The notes: generated from the letters alone by a model not told the origin. Shown: positions 43,913 through 59,008, counted from the first letter of the stretch. The stretch: DNA of 64,000 bases from Phialocephala subalpina (GCA_900073065.1 FJOG01000039.1:415330-479329), one strand, 5' to 3'. Program-made: numbers and translations.

Positions 43913-45902
43913 TTAAAGCTCATGCACCTTGCTCCCCATTGTCGCCCGTCTGAACTTCTTTCCCAAGACCAAGAAAAGCACCATGCCGATCAGGGTGATT
44001 CCAACAGCAAGCGCCATGATTGTCATGATTGGTGGGATGAAGCCAGCACTGACGGCCCAGTCATTGAAGAAGAAGATCATTCCGAACTTGGTAAGTGTCA
44101 GCTCGGTTGAATCACGGATGGGGGCAGGAAGACTTACGCCGAAGGTGTTCTTGACGATCGTGGCAGAGACCATGATTTGACCTGGGATGTGTTTGTAGCA
44201 ATCAACAGCGTACTGGAAGACCCACGTTAGTGACGATGGTCGAGGTTGAAAAGGAAGTGAGGCGAGGCTAAGCGAGGAAAAGAAAGGGGGGACATACCGA
44301 GATCACAATAGCCGGGATAGCAATAACTTCAATCCCCACGAACCCATACCCAACAACCACAACAGCTTCCCAAGGCCAATGTCTCTGGTATCCGACTGCA
44401 GATACAGTCATTCCAATAAGACAAATCGCGATGTATGGCACCAAAGCCCAAAGACGCATTTCAGCCTCGCGGACGCCGCCATTCCTCTTCGCTCCCCACA
44501 ACGCAATCCAATCACTGAACGGTCCAGCAGTCAGTAAAGCAATAATAGCACCAACTGCGAAGGCGAAATTGACATATCCGACCTGGCCTGGGTTGAAGAG
44601 ATAAGGCGGAGCTGCGAAGACTTGACTTTCTGTCAGGTTCAGTGCCAGTAAGCAATTCGCTGCGAAACCAAAAGAGAATGTCGCCCAGAAGACAATTGGG
44701 AAGGTGAAGATCTGAATCGGAGCGAGGAAGTCTCGGAACAAGAGTAACGAGCCCTCCCAATGTGGGGTCGGGATGAGAGAGAACTGTGCTTTGGAGGGAC
44801 GGCCAACGGGTCGAGCCGTTCTCGAAGCGTAGACATGATCAACTGTGTTCTCCGGGGTGGAGGGTTGAGCTTTGTCTTCCTCCTTGGTGGTTGTCTGTGT
44901 TGTGGTTTGTGTTGTGGTTTGTGTTGTGGTTTGTGTGATGCTGACTTCGGCGTTTTTGGCGGATGTGGAAACCTTGTTAGAGTCGGATGTTTGAGATGAG
45001 TGATCGGAGGAAGGGGTAGGTCGGATGTACCGAGTTTCGGGGAACATGAAGATCATCATGATGAGGCTGACCTAGATGGAGATCAGTATTTGTGCGAGTT
45101 GGTACGGGATGAGTGTATCTTACGCCTTGAAATATGGTGCACACCCAGAAGAACCATCTCCAGGAGACATGAGCTGCAATATTACCCGATATGATGGGAC
45201 CAATGTTCACACCGATGAAATAGGCCCAGAAATAAAGGCCCATCCAAAGACCTCTTTGATGCAAGAACATGACATCACTGATAACCATGGGCATGATACT
45301 CTCATTAGCAGCTGCTCCCAGTCCACCAATAACTCTAGCTGCAATGAAGCTTGGGTAGCTGGTCACACGCGCCTGCCAGATATTTGCCAGGATGCAAATC
45401 AAGCCACAGATGAGAATAGCTGGACGTCGCCCAAAAATGTTGGAGAAAGGGACGATGATGAAGTTCGCATAACCGAGTGCCATAGCTGCCGCTCCAAACT
45501 TGAATGCACGTTAGATATGTTGGACATGGTGTACCTGGATAAGGGAGAGCTTACGAGCATGTTGACTTGCGGCAAAGTTTTGTGGAATTCTTGAATGAAG
45601 ATCGGGGTGAGTGGCGCGATCGCGAGTGGTGTGAGGATACTGATGAAGACAAATATAGCTTGGTTGATGATAACTATGGCTTTCCATGTTGTGCTCCAGT
45701 TCTAGGCAAGTCATTGTTAGCAAGCGGTAATGTATTTGGGTTAGAGGGTTTTATTTACCAATGGATCATCAGGCTGATCACTCGGTTCAGGTACAAGAAC
45801 AAGTTCTGCATCGTGCGAACTAGCAGAGCTGGTATCAGTGTGAAGAAGAATCTCTGTGCCTGGCACCAGTTCATTGCTATACTCGGAGATTGGGAGCTTC
45901 AT
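43913..45902 (-). CDS. Major facilitator superfamily transporter
   Basis: Twelve-helix plasma-membrane transporter of the DHA1-like/HOL1-like fungal group. Exons (minus) are 45902-45759, 45701-45555, 45498-45124, 45071-44298, 44212-44138 and 44086-43913. All five introns are phase 0, giving 562 residues. The motif A-like loop is NIFGRRPAILICG. The first six helices are in exons 1-4. A long central cytoplasmic loop carries a (TTTQ)n run. The second bundle follows (FRDFLAPIQIF; GWIVFGVGI-like segments are replaced by VVVVGYGFVGIEVIAI). An in-frame ATG at 45959 could extend the N terminus by 19 residues; I prefer 45902. Substrate is unknown: drug, polyamine or small cation are family possibilities. 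Confidence 0.85.
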
Positions 45903-47172
45903 GTCGACTTTTGCAGTAGGGACGACCCGGCAGCGAATGCTAAGCGTGTGTGGTGACACTGGATAATATAATGAGAAAACTGATCCTTCGATTGGGAAGC
46001 ATGAACTCTTATATGTACCTTCATTAACGATCTGGAAGATCTGGTGGAAGAGCTCGCAAGCCCCGCGTTTTGATTCGCAATTCTGGACCCAATCTGCACG
46101 TCCAGAAGCATAGCTACAAGGTCCGAAGACATCTCCGTACTAAAAGTGGCAAGGGATCAACCCTCAAGATAGGACGTGTCCGAAATACTCTCAAATGAAA
46201 GGTAGGGTTTCGGATGGGGAAGTCCGTGTAGGATGGAAAACCTCAAAAGGAGCAGGATCGGCTATCAGCAGAATTATGATCACATGACCTAATCTGATCC
46301 AAAGATATAACAGGCTATAGTTGCGACACAAAAGACATTGGTTCGCCATGCGACTCCCATACGCAGACATATTGCCCTGAAAGTGCAGTCGGTTTTGCGA
46401 TCTGGACTCAAGGCCGCGGGTTTTACCTGTCGGTGAGGACGAGTAAGGAGCAATATTCAAGCAGCCAGAACATACAGATCGCAAAGAAATGTCGAGAGTT
46501 TTGCCATTAGGAAGTAAGTCCGCGTCTAAATGAACTACCGCAGACAAATTGTACACTTTTCGCTTTGCGAGCTTTCGCATCGCATGGAACGCAATGAACC
46601 AGAACACGAGTCAACGATTTGAAACGATCGTACCGCACAACAGACGAAACACTTGGGGCCTGAGACAAAATAACCTTTTATACCTGCAGGGATTTCGCGA
46701 TCAGGCCAGCCGTTCACAAAGGTACCAAAGCTCGCTCTCCACTGTCAAAGCCGTCAAAGCTATCAAAGTCTTGTGCACGGCCTCGGCACTTGCACAGACT
46801 TGGTTCATAGCCTCGGTCTTCTTTCTTTTAAAGATTGTTGGCCGATGCGCTCATACTTCTACGAAGACCATGCCTGGGATACCTACAGTACTCTCGCTAA
46901 CTGTTTCCTGTCCACGTGAGTTCTTCGAAACCCTCGGTCTCGTCTCCCTTCCCTTTCTGAACCACCTCTCCATCAACAATCTTTCCCCCTCTCTTATACC
47001 TGTATCAAATCAACATCAGCACACATGCTTCGCTCAACATCCTCCCTCGAAATGAACACTCCCCTCTCAACCCTCTCTTCGAAATCTCCCCAGCGTCCCT
47101 CCAAACTCTCCTCCTATTCCTCAACCCCATCGTCTCCCCAAATCCAAACTTGATTTTCTTATACAACATGAA
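45903..47172. other. Intergenic region, no supported gene
   Basis: About 1.27 kb. Several ORFs on both strands lack domain likeness, sensible starts or splice support. It includes the MFS promoter. Confidence 0.5.
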
Positions 47173-48330
47173 TCACATCGTCTTATCGACAGGTAGGTAT
47201 TCGAGTTTCCAGATCCACGGATATTCTTTCAAGAGAATCTCGCGGAAGAGAATAACTGGTAAATCTCGATAAGCTGGCGTTACCAAGCGAAGATTCGCAA
47301 TATCTTTCCTGTCTAAGTCCGACAAGATCATATACTTCAACTCTCTTGGTAATTTCGTGAATGGATCATCTTTCCAATCCCTTTTGTCCGGAGACAGGTT
47401 TCTGTGGTCGGCAGGTCTCTTTGGCAGGCGGTGGAAGACGCTTGCGTTTACGTCGTACGGTACCTTCCCCGTCCAATAAACGTACTCCAGTCTCGAAAAC
47501 ATGAATTGAGCAGGAGATGCAAGCCCAGGATATTGATCGTATTAGCAGCCAACCATTCAGTGCCTGGTTCGTGGGACCACCATTGTTCATGCCCATCTCC
47601 AGCGGCTAGGTGATGAGGGAAGCGTTCGAAGAAAGCTTCGTATGAACCCTCCATCTATGGGTAGTGAGTAGACGTTGAAGATGGAGGAGAGAGGAGATGG
47701 AGGAGAAGGAGAGGAGACGAACCTGGCGCCACCCCCAAATATCACTGTCATGATCTATGAATGGAGTGGCATGAAGAGCTTACGAAATGATCATCAACGG
47801 TATTATATACCCACACCTCCCTCACCCCATGCCTTACCGGCCTCAAATTCGACAGTGGTATCTCATCAGGACTCCCCTACCCAACCCCAGTCAAGAAGAA
47901 ATCTCCCTCGCGCTCAAAATCTTGGTCGTCACTATCTTCTTCCTAATCCTCTCCCTTCTTTAAGATCACGATTACGGATCTACAACCAAACATCTCTTCG
48001 ACAGAAATTCTGTACCTATCAACACTCTCCCATCAGCAATCTTCCCTCCCGCGAGCCTCCTTCATTGTATTTTGAGAAAGGAAGACGTACCCAGAATACC
48101 CAGTCGTACTCACACATCCCGGACCCGCTGGATATTCAGGCTCACTTCCGTCATCGCGAGGAAGCATAGCACATCCAGAACCGACGCCTCATAAGGGGGC
48201 AGCAATGTAAGAAGAGCCGTAGTATGTCCATGCTTTTGAGGATGGTTCTTCGGGACAGCGGATGCGGGAGATGGCAATAGAGACGCCGCAGAGCTGGCAG
48301 ACTATTTCTACGTATATCCCATGATTGCTT
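47173..48330 (-). pseudogene. Decayed F-box family gene
   Basis: Read on the minus strand from ~48300, segments match a common fungal F-box family: CQLCGVSIAISRIRCPEEPS, EYPAGPGC, a 75-nt intron (48016-48090) joining GYSG to YRISVEEMFGCRSV, FLTGVG and SPDEIPLSNLRPVRHG, then EQWWSHEPGTEWLAAN and an F-box (DPFTKLPRELKYMILSDLDR). Breaks: in-frame TGA at 48189-48191, TAGs at 47943-47945 and 47877-47879, and a frame change near 47.46 kb between the EQWW segment and the F-box. No clear start codon. Intact members would be substrate adaptors of SCF ubiquitin ligases. Confidence 0.6.
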
Positions 48331-48797
48331 TGAGAGTTAGATGTGATGGGATGAGATTGGTAGGAAATATGAAGAATGAAAAGATACGAAAGGTGGGAAT
48401 TGAGGGTGTAAAGATAAGAAGAGAAGAGAAAGGCAAACCGAGATGAGTATAAACGAAGCCCGATTAAAAAAGAATTCTGAAGTCATCTCAGCCCTCGCTT
48501 AAGGCAGTAGTACGGGGTTTCGGAAAGATAACCGCAACTGGAAATCAAGGAGTGGCATGCTTTCACGTAAAGATCGCACTAGTAGCAACTACCAATCATC
48601 ACGCGTCCCCTTGCATACACACAAACTCTCTTCAAGGCAAAAGTCAACACCGTCTGCAAACACTTCAATTGCCTAGAATCATGATCCGCAGATCAAGACC
48701 ATAGGCAGAACTCCTAGAAACATACAATACAACCCTCCATATGCTACAATTGCTCTAACCCTTGCCATCAAAATGCCGCTCACACAAAGAAGCCCAC
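48331..48797. other. Intergenic region
   Basis: This 467-bp region lies between the F-box relic and the CAP gene 3' end. I see nothing coding in it. Confidence 0.5.
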
Positions 48798-50665
48798 TCA
48801 TCCAGCATGCTCCACAATCTCACTTACAGCCTTACCATCCTCGGAAATGTATGTACGGATCTGCTCTGGGAGTGCCTCCTCCTTGTAATCATCCTCTTCT
48901 TCCTTATTGGGTAGGAGCAAGTTGATGCTTGAGCATTTGCTAGAGAAGACTTCCGTCTTCAAGCTGTCCTTGCTGAGGTATATTTGTGCGCCGTCGACTG
49001 AGTCCAGGAGGATTGTTGGAACGACTCCGAGGATTTGGAGGGCGAAGTTTGTGGATTTGATAACATCGATGGAGGAGACGAGGGATTCGACGAGAAGGGA
49101 CAATCGAGGTGAGTTATCGATGGAGATGGCGTTCGCTTTGCCCTTGATGATGATTGTGGTCTTGCTGCAACGACTGATGAGGATGGAGTGGGATATCGAA
49201 GCTTCGATTTCGATTGGGGTTGTTTCATTGTCGTAGTTTTCCTGCGGATAAGTTAGGATTGTGTTTTAGCTCGTCTGCCGCGAATACTCACGATCAACCA
49301 CTTGTTGCCATCAAGCTTCTTCACTGGAGGCTTCTTCGTCCGCATACTTTCAGGTTTTGGTTTCTTGCCAGGTGCTGGGCTCTTGCCACGATTCGAAGAA
49401 ATGCTTGAAGCACTATCACTTCGAGTCGGCACAGTCGTACCTGCCCGAAGTGAAGGGTTCTTATGCGTCATCTGATCTGCCGTAACTTTTCGAAGCCCCT
49501 TTGTAACATCTGCACCTTTGTTAAGCTCACTAAACACCGCTGTAATTCCACCACTAGCTGCTGTAGGCGCGGTAGGCTTCTCATCGATGATCATTGGTGG
49601 CGGAGGAGGTCCTGGAGGAGGGGGGGGCGGGGGAGCACCGCCAGCTGCTTTTGGATGTGGTGCTGGTGGAGAGGGCGCATTTTGGTTGACTGCCTTGATT
49701 GCCTCCTCGGCCGTAATACCCTTGGAATTCCATGGCATTCCGCTGGGAAAGGTTTGCTTGACATAATCTGTCAAGTCCTTGAAGACTTGGTAGTATGCCC
49801 GTACCCATTCGACTTGTTTTGGGTCCCTATATGCAACTTTAGCAATTCGTTCCAATATGATCTCGCAAGGCCTCACTTCTCCTTGTGTTCCTTCAAGACT
49901 CGATTGCCCCAGTATTGTGCTGTTCCTAGGTGTTCCTCCACAATCTTGTGGGGCTTTGAGTCCGCCGTAACCCAAGCAAGAACGCCAATACTTTCCGAGA
50001 CAGCACTCAGTTGGTCGAAAACGGGTGATCCACGATTTGCTTCTCTCAATTCCGTGACAGTTGAGATCAATTGGTTGAATGGCTTCAGGAGCTGCATGAA
50101 CACTGGACTGTTCATATCGGGCTTCTTCGCTTTCGTTGTAATGAGAATAAATTTCCGTTGTTCCGCAAACGCTCGCAGAACAGCTGAGGCCTGTATCTCT
50201 GGTCAATCCAAGTCCATCGTGTCTTGCCAATATTCCATACTTGCTCTGCAACAAGCCCTCCTAACTCATCACTCAGATTGACATATTTCTTGACTGGCCC
50301 CGTTATGAAGGCATCGAAATCCTCCACAGATTCCGGTAATGGCTCGACAACAGGCTTCGGTGGTTCGGGAGGTGCAGCTCGAGCTGCAGTAGGAGGTGGA
50401 GGTAATGGACCAGTCGGAGCAGGAGTCGGAGCTCCGTTCAAATCGATGGCAGATGCTGCCATGTCCTCCAGGCGGGAGGTGGCAGCCTCGAGCCTATTGA
50501 TAATAGATGTCAGATCCATCCTCGAGACGGTAGGTACTACGTGGTCGGCCATGTTGGCTGTTCAACAGGTTTGGAGCTTTGGGATGGAAATGATGAAGGA
50601 GGGAGAGAAGTATCACGATACCGTTTGATGAGAGTAGTCAAATTATGCATGTTGTTTGTCGCCAT
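48798..50665 (-). CDS. SRV2: Adenylyl cyclase-associated protein (CAP/Srv2)
   Basis: Actin-monomer recycling factor that also binds adenylyl cyclase in fungi. Exons (minus) are 50665-50622, 50493-50241, 50190-49877, 49826-49292 and 49241-48798, giving 529 residues with consistent phases. Order: N-terminal oligomerisation helix (LIKRLEAATSRLEDMA), helical folded domain (residues ~60-260), polyproline (GGAPPPPPPPGPPPPP), WH2 motif (ITAVFSELNKGADVTKGLRK), basic linker, and the C-terminal beta-helix CARP domain (ILLDSVDGAQIYLSKDSLKT). Intron 1 is 128 nt, and its 3' part is itself an in-frame alternative N terminus from ATG 50552 or 50519. All expected modules are present, so the gene looks functional. 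Confidence 0.92.
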
Positions 50666-51054
50666 GCTGGCTGCAGGGTCCTCGGTGCGAGGTGTTCCAG
50701 GTGACAAGTTGTATTGAGGAATGATCAACGAGGAGCTGGGGCCAGAATGAGGGCTTGCTGACGTGGGCAGTAGACTGTTCGAGCTAGCAATTCTTGCAGC
50801 AACGATGCAATGAGGGTCAAAGGAGGGTTATGAAGTTATTCGGAGCTCTGACCAAAGCTGGGACAATGAAGTGAACGTTTTGGGATAGCTCCTGAAAGGT
50901 AGAGCTCGGCCGTTGTCGATCCAATAATCCCTGCCATGCTGACATAAGCACGTACTAGCACAAGGCTGCCCATTTTCGGCCCATCAGCCTCGACTGGTTG
51001 AGACAAACTTGATACACAACACAAGGACCAGACATCAAGCGCATTTATCAGATC
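50666..51054. promoter_or_regulatory. Divergent promoter region, CAP / MAK32-like
   Basis: This 389-bp region lies between the two start codons. No specific element is recognised. Confidence 0.4.
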
Positions 51055-52728
51055 ATGGTGGACGAAGATGAGGTACCGCCTTCGCAGGAGATCGATTTCT
51101 GTACGATGGGCATGTTCATCATAGGTAAGAAGGACTTTGATGTCGAACATCTTTTCATGTTTATAATTTCTTCACCGTTTCCTGCCAAGCCTTGTACGAC
51201 TTTCACAGCCTGCGCGTTTTCAGTCAGACGCCAAGTGGAGATATGTTATACGCGTACTATCTCTGCCTGTAGCTAGGCAGATGTATTTTGCTGTATTTTG
51301 ACAAAATATGGGAGTTTGATTATGCGGCACTGACCAAGTATGACTGTGCGACTTGTGCGAAGAGATTGTGTCCAGAAGTGGGATCATAATGAAAATTTGT
51401 GTTGTCAACCGTGTTAGAAACTCATGAATGCTTCAGTTCAACCTGAAAATGCATATTATCTCGTCAATACAGTTTTCAAATTTGTGTCTCTTGCCGTGAG
51501 CACGTGCGCCCCTTTTGTACCTTGGTACCTCGTCTCGTCATCGATTTATATTTGCTTTTCTCTCATCCCGCATTCACCCCTCTAACATACATCAGATGAA
51601 ATCCACTACCTACCTCCCAAACCTCCCGTCTTCGACATTCTCGGAGGAGGAGGATCCTTTTCCGCCCTCGGCGCCCGCCTCTTCAGCCCACCACCTCTCT
51701 CCAAAACTGTATCCTGGATAGTGGACCGTGGCTCCGACTTCCCCTCTCACCTCACAGAACAAATATCCTCCTGGTCAACCAGCTGCCTACTCCGCGACGA
51801 CCCCTCCCGCCTCACAACCCGCGGCTGGAACGGCTACACCGCCTCCGAAAACCGAGCCTTCAAGTACACCACGCCCAAGCTCCGTCTCGAAGAAAAAGAC
51901 CTAACCCCACACCTCCTATTCTCGAAATCTTTTCACATGGTATGCAGTCCTACCCGCTGCATCACACTCGTAAGCTCCATCTTGCGAGCACGGAAATCCA
52001 TAAATCCATCTGCGCCAAAACCGCTGTTTATATGGGAACCAGTACCTGACCTCTGTCTTCCGACTGAGTTGTTGAATTGTACGAATGCGTTACCATATGT
52101 AGATATCTGCTCCCCTAACGCCAACGAATTAGCGGGCTTCATGGGAGATGATGAAATCGACCGCTCTACCGGCCTTATCAGCACATCATTTGTGGAACGA
52201 GCTTGTGAGCAATTACTCGGTTCTATGCCTTTACAATCTTTCGCCCTCGTGATCCGCTGCGGAGGACAAGGTGTCTACGTCGCGAAGAACGGAGGACGGT
52301 CCCGTCGTGCATCTATCGTGAAGCGGAAACGTCCTCGTAATTACGCTCGTGGCGGTCTTACTCTCGATATGGATATGGAATCTCTCTTCGCAGGTCTGCT
52401 GAATGGGGACGGAAGTTTCGAAAGAGAAGAAGTCTCCATAGATCCAGGAATCGAACTCTGGCTCCCCGCCGTCTTCGGAGAAAATGATCAAGAACGAGTC
52501 GTTGATCCAACCGGAGGAGGAAATGGGTTCCTCGGCGGGTTATCCATAGCCTTAGCGAGAGGGAAAGGGGTCGAGGAAGCAGCTGCTTGGGGAAGCGTAG
52601 CTGCTAGCTTTATGATCGAACAAGTTGGCGTTCCTGTTCTTGGTGTTGATGAGGAGGGGAGAGAGACGTGGAATGGGGATTCGGTTGAGAGGCGGTTGGG
52701 GAAGTTTATGAAGAAATGCAAGAGATGA
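51055..52728 (+). CDS. MAK32: MAK32-like PfkB-family protein with an apparent frameshift
   Basis: A ribokinase-fold protein. Exon 1 (51055-51124) ends in IDFCTMGMFII and joins exon 2 at 51595 to give DEIHYLPPKPPVFDILGGGG, the family N terminus. The frame then breaks at five T (51657-51661); four T would continue into FSALGARLFSPPPLSKTV. The C-terminal signature reads DPTGGGNGFLGG, where Asn replaces the Asp that is the usual PfkB catalytic base, so kinase activity is doubtful. The intron (51125-51594, 470 nt) is much longer than others here. In yeast MAK32 relates to maintenance of a dsRNA element; the biochemical role is unknown. Confidence 0.75.
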
Positions 52729-53514
52729 GATGATGCGATGAGTTATGAGTCCCGTTTGTGTTGGGATGGGTGCATAGACTAGGGCTATGGGATACGGTGC
52801 TTGCATAATAGACTGGGCGTACTTCTTTTAATGGTCATAGACTTTTGATTTACAAGCAGCAAAATCGTGGTGTATGGTGATCAAGATAACGCCCGAAGCC
52901 AGTTATCTCATCAATATTCAACACAAAAGAGACATTCCCGTCACGGAATCCCTCAAATCCTCATCAGAAACACACATCCAATGGTATCGAGACGAATTCT
53001 TGCAGTGTTATCTTCGATACATCATTTCTCGAATCTCTGCGAGAACCTGGTTCAATTTTGGGATCTAAATTTGCACTTTTGTCGTCGAAATGGCAGCTTG
53101 GAAAGCAAAAGTACGATCAGGAAACCAAAGTTCAACAATGACCACCCTACCAGCAACGTCAATTGCCTTACGTGTGCCACCCATTAGGCTGTTAATCTAA
53201 GTTTGCTGTCATTGGGCTGCGTCTGGCAGCCACGACTGGTCGACTCTGCCACAGGGCCTACCCAATAGCATGGCTAGTGCGCAACTCCTCATGCATGCAC
53301 GCAACCCCAATCTGGCAGAAACTGTACTTTTGTTCGCAGATTCGCAGGGGTCTCCTGCATCCAATGGAATTCGATGCACTCCGGAGTGCTGTGTGTTACC
53401 CGAAAGACGACCAAGAAACATATAAGGCGATGCGAACGAGCTCTAAGAATTGGAGCTTTGAAACCCAAATTCAGCCTCATCTCTTGAATATCGACCCTCT
53501 TCAATTCACAAATA
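52729..53514. other. Intergenic region
   Basis: 786 bp with only short ORFs. I see no gene. It includes the promoter of the Clr5 gene. Confidence 0.5.
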
Positions 53515-55604
53515 ATGGATTATCTTCCCTTTGACTCCGAGCCGCTGTCTGCAGCCGGGCAGCAGCTAGCTTTCGATACCGTCGACTTGCAAGCAGGAAC
53601 AACCTACGCCGAGTCAGGCGATATCTTGCCACCTGACCCAAGCTTTCTCCAGAATCATGCGGCCATGGATCCTGCGATATCCCAATACCGGTCTGTTCAT
53701 TTCCCAATGCCCAATGGACAAAACCCAATGGCACCACAGGCCCTCGCACTTGAAATGCATCATCAATGGGCAGACACTGCATTGGCTGGAGTTGGAATCA
53801 ATGACACTCTTGCTTGCCCACATCTTCAATTTAACGACTCTAACGATCTTGAACATAACTCCAACAACACCTTTCAAGGTACATGCTATCCCTCAATATC
53901 GTATAAAGGTGGGGATAATAGCCAGCTCATGTTCGGCCCTCTTGCAACAAACGACGAAGCATCGGAGGAGAATCCCCAAGTTCAGCCGAAAGCTCCACAG
54001 AATCAGCGCCATTCAGGATTTGAAGGAGTTATAGAGGCGCCATATTCGAAACAGCACAGTGCAGAGCAGTGGCAATCCGTCAAACCTCTCATTGAAGAGC
54101 TCTATGTTTATAAAAATATGACTCTAGAGAAAGTCCAAAAGGTCATGGAGAGAGAACATGATTTCCGAGCAAGGTAAGTCTTTCTTTTGAATGTTGGCTT
54201 CTTTGATTAACGAATGGAAGTGCTAGGATGTACAAAGCCAGACTGAGCCGGTGGGGCTTTAACAAAAACAATCGCAGATGAGATGTGATCTCAACTCTTC
54301 ATAAGATACGTCAACGATCGGCAGTTGGAAAAGGTACTATCCCAAGTCGCAATGGCAAAGAAGTTGATTTTGAAAGATACCTGAAAAGAGCGAAGATCAC
54401 GGAGTACGATTTGATGGACCTCAGCGATACGGATGAAGTTCCACGTGGGGTTGAACTTCGCACCCCGTCACCATCGAATGACAGCGTCAACTCTCCTTCC
54501 GTCCTCCAGATCCGGGACAAAATACTGGCTGCTTTCCGAGAAGCAACAGCATGCTGGAAGACAACGGTGGTCGTGACTCCTTGGACAGCAGCTCGATTCC
54601 ATGGAGTCAATGGAGTGGCGTATCATTTGGACCACTCGTACAGGTTCTTGACGAGAGGCCACACCCAAGATTTTGGGGTCATGCTAAGGCTTGCCTTTGC
54701 AAGGATAACTGAGACTTTCGATGCCATGTCGCCGACCTGCGTTCTTTCTTTCGTTCTCAGATTTCATCTTTTTCCACACGCAGGCATGTCAGACGTAATC
54801 TGGAGGTACCTGGCGTGTCTAACTCGCAAACGCTATTCGGAGTTCCACCCGGTACACATAATATTCTCCTCCATCTACAGGCTCCTGCAACGCCACGGAT
54901 TCGCTGTTTACCAGGACCTCCTGACAGAGTGTGTGCCTACTATCGTGGACGTTCTCATTGGAGCATATAATCTCATGGATCCATATGTAGTCGATTCGGT
55001 CTTGGACCTTGCAGTATTCTTCGGGTACAGAGGCAAATATCAATTAGAGAAAGTTCTAGACGGCTTGAAAGTCGCAGAAACAACAGCTAAGACATCTAAG
55101 AATCCGGTGGAGCGACTCGTTGTACGAAGCTACATTGAAGAAATTTTGGCCCTTATCGAGGACGGAACAACCAAAACTTCTCGATTGTTATTTCTTGAGG
55201 AATGCCTACAGCATCTTGAGGCAGCTGCATTATGCGATCCAACCAACCCTAGAATAAACAACTTGAAGGCATATTGTCTGGCGAGCTTGGCCTTATTACA
55301 TCGGATCTTTTGTGAGAACTCTCCCACAACATTCAATCCTAGGTATGAGCTTGCTAGGCACTTCATGGAGAGGGCTATTTGCGGCGGACTGGACGATTTT
55401 GGGGTCACTAACCTAACGGACATCCTGTTGATGATGGAGCGGCTTCTTGATTGGCATGTGGAGGCAGGCGACTCTCTGCGAGTTGAAGACATGCGGAGAA
55501 GACGTGATAATGCATTGAGGTTACTCCAAAAACTCGAAGAGGGGGTGATGGATGATGATGACTCAATAATTAGTGACATAGATAGCTTGCGACCATCAGT
55601 CTGA
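53515..55604 (+). CDS. Clr5-domain protein interrupted by one in-frame TGA
   Basis: Exon 1 (53515-54173) and exon 2 from 54227 join in phase across a 53-nt intron to complete a Clr5 domain: AEQWQSVKPLIEELYVYKNM, EKVQKVMEREHDFRAR, then MYKARLSRWGFNKNNR. A TGA at 54279-54281 follows two Arg codons. The same frame then continues open for 440 codons to 55604 with family-like text (RNGKEVDFERYLKRAKITEY) and a helical, TPR-like C-terminal half. Either the protein ends at ~236 residues, the stop is bypassed, or the gene is a fresh nonsense allele. Clr5 proteins are fungal and mostly uncharacterised, with suggested nuclear roles in silencing. Confidence 0.72.
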
Positions 55605-55950
55605 GGTCTGGAAAACAACATATTCCTGTAATGTACATGCCGACTTGCTTGTGCCTGGTGACATGGCTCTCATTATCCAGTACTGAAGAGACATTTCATA
55701 CAGCATTTGTGACGTTGATCAAAGGCTGAAATTGGACAACACGCAGCACTGGCTGGCATCCTGAATCACTTGATCGGGATGTGGCTTTGGGGAACGGTTT
55801 TGCCGAATGGCACCGCATCGTTGCCATCGACGCGACTTCAAGATCGTTCAGTTATTTTCAACCTCGTCCCGTCTCTACCGCTAAAATACTTTGGAATAAC
55901 ATCACCATCTCACTGCTCGTCATCCTCCATTCTGATTGTAATTCCTCACC
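55605..55950. other. Intergenic region
   Basis: 346 bp downstream of the Clr5 gene; no coding signal recognised. Confidence 0.5.
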
Positions 55951-56196
55951 ATGAATCCCAACCAGCCCCGCCCATACTCAACACCCATCCGCACCTATAC
56001 CAACGTCCCTCCAAACGGATACCAAGGAGGTGAGAGGGTATGAAAACCTGAAGACATTGATACACCATTACCCAAAACAAATTCAACAGTGATACTTCTC
56101 ATGAGAGCAGACTTCCGATTTATACTATTCTGCAACTGCGTGAACTCATTACAACGTCACAAGTACTCCGAACAATCCCTCTCATATCAGACATGA
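55951..56196 (+). CDS. Possible small two-exon gene, unknown product
   Basis: A well-placed ATG (TCACCATGAA) opens MNPNQPRPYSTPIRTYTN. A GTGAGA donor at 56030 and a CAACAG acceptor at 56089 give a 60-nt intron and a 61-residue product with a hydrophobic stretch (VILLMRADFRFILF). It converges on MCM3 and ends 48 bp from its stop. I recognise no family; it could be chance. Confidence 0.3.
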
Positions 56197-56243
56197 CCGA
56201 AACGCCTCCATACCCAATCCCTCCTACCAATTCATTTCCATGT

Positions 56244-59008
<2,765 letters not shown>

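Noticed and set aside
46191..47055. ORFs of 138 and 168 codons in the MFS/F-box gap
   Set aside because: Composition and residue patterns are not protein-like, and no introns or domains support them.
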